Source: Rallus limicola | Taxonomy: Eukaryota; Chordata; Aves; Gruiformes; Rallidae | Assembly: GCA_022605955.1 (NCBI GenBank) | Contig: JAKCOZ010000007.1 | Location: forward strand, 36,992,991 to 37,056,990 | Reading direction: 5' to 3' | Length of the DNA: 64,000 nt | Part shown: in pieces, positions 60,791-64,000 of the stretch | How the letters are laid out: every line of letters starts with the position of its first letter | How positions within the stretch are numbered: the first letter of the stretch is position 1 | Notes under the pieces: generated by a model | What the model was told of the DNA's origin: nothing | Seen by the model: only the letters and a program-made list of their open reading frames with translations | Database searches by the model: none | Position numbers and translations under genes: made by a program

Positions 60791-63700
60791 TGGATGGCTG
60801 CTCTTCTGGCCCATGGCTTGTTTGATTTAACTTGCATTTACTTAAAATTTATGTATGTGACCTTTTTGCCCTCTTGAGGTGTCTGTGCTCTCCCCCCCCA
60901 GTGCTTCATGTATAATTAGGAAACAAAAGAATTTAGGATGTGCTTTGATTGTAAAGAATTAGGTATCAAAGTTGAATAGCCAGCCCTGATAAGGTATTCG
61001 GTGTGGTACTGCATGACTCTTTAATTAGTATTTAGCAGTTTCAGTAAAAAGCATGTTTAAATGGATTAACTGGTAGCTGACACACCTAATATTTTATGGT
61101 GAATTAACTGACTTCTCTTAGCTGAGCTCTGCAGGAATCTTGCAAGCTTAATGTTTACATTATTAATACTGGTTTTCAAGTAGAAAATTATTTAGGACAG
61201 GGTGTTTATACTGGGCAAGTGGAGTGTCTTGTTAAAGTGGGGATATTGACTGCTAAGATCTGGGAAGGCAGGTCTCACTGTAATGGGGGCTGCATGGTAG
61301 AGGAGAGAGTCATTCTAGGGAAGCTGTATATTGAGAGCTAAATGTGAGCTCCAGATGAATCACTAGCTAGAATATTAATATCTTTATGGCCTTAAGCTAA
61401 ACTGTAAGGGTGTATGGACTAGGGAATCTCGTTTTCTTGACATTGTAGGTAAAGTCTTTCCTAATCTTCAAGATCATGATAAAAAAACACGATGTTTTGC
61501 AAGCTTGAGATGGTCTGTAGGCCTCTTGCTAGCCTGATGGGTTTGTGAAAGTCATTAACCTGTGGTTTGAGTGCCTAACTACTTTTCCAAAGGTAAATAA
61601 AGGTGCTAAGAGGTGATGAAATGTCTTGCCAAAAGGTGCTTTTTTCATTTGCCAAGTGCTTTAGCAGTGGGTCATTAACTCTTAAAGGTAGCTGGTAGAT
61701 TTTTGGATCTCCTGACATTTTTTGAGATGAGTTTCTGGACACTTACCTCAAATTACTAGGCTTTTTGAACTATCAATGACTTGCAATATACAGTAGATGT
61801 AGTCTGGCTATTTATGACAAGGAGCAAATTAGAGTAGCAACTACAAAGGTGGAATGAAGAAACATCTTGAAGCTGAGAACGGTATTTTTGAGTGACTCAG
61901 CTGAGCAGTGCATGTGTTATTCTTTGTGTGGTTCTCCTGTCTTAAAATATTCCTTTGATTTCAACTTTGTCATATTTATCACTTACTGTTCTTTTGTTTG
62001 TCATTGTCATTTTTTATCCTTTTACCTTATTGTGAAGGTAAAATTAATAAGAAACTGGGAAAGTTAAATGGATTTCCTTCCTATTCTCCACTTCCAGCTG
62101 CTGTCTTGCTGGCTGCCTTCCATTTCTTATTTTGATGTGTTTATCAGGCTTTTTGGCTTCAGCTAGCAGCTCAACAGGAACAAAGTTGCAAGGCAGTAAA
62201 CAAATGTCAGTTTAATTCTTGTACTTGGTAAATCTTTTACTTTTTTGGCCTACATAGGTGTTCTTTTATAGGTCTTTATTTTCTAGGAGGAATTTCTTGA
62301 CAAAGTAATTGGAAACCTAAAAGATTAGAAATCATTTCAGTAAACCTATTGTTCTTGCACTTAATCCAAAAGAAAATTTGTTACAACTGCTGCTGTGCTG
62401 ATCCTGGTAATTTAGTGACAGTGGAAATCTGAAGTTGCAAATCCTTTGAGGATTTACTGGTTTTCTTCAACTTTATTAATCCATTTGTGTTGTGCAAAAG
62501 AAATAGTTGGTAGGGGAAGATACCTTTTTGTAGACAAGACAAAGAATCTAGGAAGAAGTAAAAATATCTGCTTTTGCTCTGACACAATACTGCTGCATTT
62601 ATGGAATGCTTGGAGAGTCAGTGCATCTGTAGTCTCTTACTGCCTCTGATTATCCAGTAACAGAACTCTGGAAAGAGAATGTATTTGAAAGCAGCAAGCT
62701 ATAGATACTTTTACATGATTCTTCCTGCTGCTTTGGGGTAGTAATGATGTTTAAGATGTAGAAATGGAAGGACCGCTTTTAATGCTGTAATTCTTCCTTT
62801 CATATATGTCTTTTTCTGTTAACTGATAATAGACAAAATGTTTTGTTACTGGTTCGTTTTGATCTGTCCTAACTAACCAGAGGTGGTCACCTAGATGACA
62901 GTGAAGCTCCAATCTTGATGCATCTGTGGTCAGCAGCCCAAATTCTGCTTCCTGAGCTCCTTAGCCCTCATATGCAGAGGATCTGATCTTTTTTGTTGTA
63001 TCTGTCCTGCTGCAAAGCAGAAATGTGCTCCCTTGCATGCAGATTTGACTGATAAAGCTCTGTGGGGTAAAACAGTACAGTAAAAATCCTTTTACACCTA
63101 CCTACAAAGAGATATTAGATAATAGGTCTCTCTTGGACCTTAGTGCTTTTCACTTTTGCACATGATGTCCATTTAGATCTTTGATGGCTTTGTTATGCTT
63201 GACTATGCCCTCTACCCCTCCCTGAGTTACAAGATGAACAGATTTGCCTAGACTTACCTTCACACAGTTCTGAGTGCAATGTTCTTGGTCCATTTGTGGA
63301 GTCCCAAAAGTTCAGAAACCTAGAGTGGTTTGTCACTTAACGAGTTAACTGACGGTTTCATGACCACTTCCAGCCTGCACTTTGTAGGATCAAGTCCTAA
63401 TTTCAAGGAAAAAGGTGGTGTTACAGCTGAGTTCTGCCTGCCCTGCAGAGATTCCCCAAAGTTTTTCTGGTAGGTGGAGCCGGTCAAAGTGAACATGGTT
63501 TGTAACTAATGATTTGACTCAGTTTCTCTGTTTTAATCCTGATGTGTGTGAGAAGCTAACCTGCTTCACTCCCTGCTTTACAGTGAATAGGTGGTTATGA
63601 TAACTTCAGGGCTAGTTACCACTTGCTGCTTTTCTGGATGTACCCTTAATGATGTCCTAGTCTGACCAGTTTACAAGGTGAAATGTGGCATCTTAGTTCT

Positions 63701-64000
63701 GGATCTTAAGACTGGGAAGGTGTCCTGTGCTTAATTTGTCTTGTGTAACACAATAGGTCTTAGACATTCTTTTAGTTTATCATATACCCTTGACCTTTTT
63801 ATTGCACCACATGTCCATGGTTTGGAAAAATGATCAGGTTTTTATTGGCCTGCTGTATAAAAACATACAACAGAAGATTTATCATGTTCTTAAAGCTTAC
63901 TGTATCTGTTCAGGCATTTTTTTCTGCAGACATTTGAAGTCTTAACAGAAGCTTGTTAATACTGTGTAGAAAATGGGAATGATGTAAGTGTAGCAATGTA

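Larger units (their letters stand above)
55427..64000 (+). other. KHDRBS3: KHDRBS3 intron 1 (5' part), runs off the window
   Basis: After the GC-rich first 290 bases it turns AT-rich and T-rich on the sense strand. No segment encodes the expected exon 2 (the end of QUA1 and the start of the KH domain), so exon 2 lies beyond position 64,000. I recognise no CR1 copy in this 8.5 kb, in contrast to the upstream side. Reading frames here are short and lack motifs. Confidence 0.85.

Noticed and set aside
1..64000. tRNA, rRNA, snRNA or microRNA genes
   Set aside because: I saw no cloverleaf with A/B box spacing, no rRNA-like sequence and no hairpin I could defend by eye. A tRNAscan-SE or Rfam search would settle this.

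Overview
The window looks like nuclear DNA from a bird. It is AT-rich and mostly non-coding, and it carries many CR1 LINE fragments on both strands. Several of these end in the typical avian CR1 3' end (an ATTCTATGATTCTGTG-type repeat). There are also two adjacent LTR-like blocks that resemble avian ERVL-type LTRs. I see no operons, CRISPR arrays, bacterial gene structure or recognisable RNA genes. The species cannot be named from what is visible; the LTR types would fit a neoavian bird.

Positions 1-54,200 appear to be intergenic. I find no convincing exon of a host gene there. What can be recognised is retrotransposon debris: an old CR1 reverse-transcriptase fragment near 5.3-6.0 kb, minus-strand CR1 copies near 10.6, 11.7, 13.6, 32.5, 49.1 and 50.4 kb, plus-strand copies near 22.8-23.75, 25.4, 36.1, 41.8 and 42.7 kb, and a nested LTR cluster at 42.03-42.69 kb. 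Between them lie long AT-rich stretches. Some have dense TAAT/ATTA cores and may be distal regulatory elements, but I cannot test conservation here.

Positions about 54,240-55,715 form a CpG island that holds the promoter and first exon of one plus-strand gene. Its first 29 codons (start [20 protein letters not shown], then a run ending LVNQ) identify it as KHDRBS3 (SLM-2/T-STAR), a STAR-family RNA-binding splicing regulator. The promoter has three CCAAT boxes, several GC boxes and a TATA-like TATTTAA. The main ATG has a near-perfect Kozak context. An upstream ORF overlaps that start. Exon 1 ends at a clean GTGAGG donor after the first base of codon 30.

Positions 55,427-64,000 are the beginning of a long intron 1, which runs past the end of the window. 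No second exon is visible. I found no previously undescribed system. The best leads are the overlapping upstream ORF, the composite promoter, the nested repeat cluster, an unexplained coding-like ORF at 25.7-26.1 kb, and a few candidate regulatory blocks.
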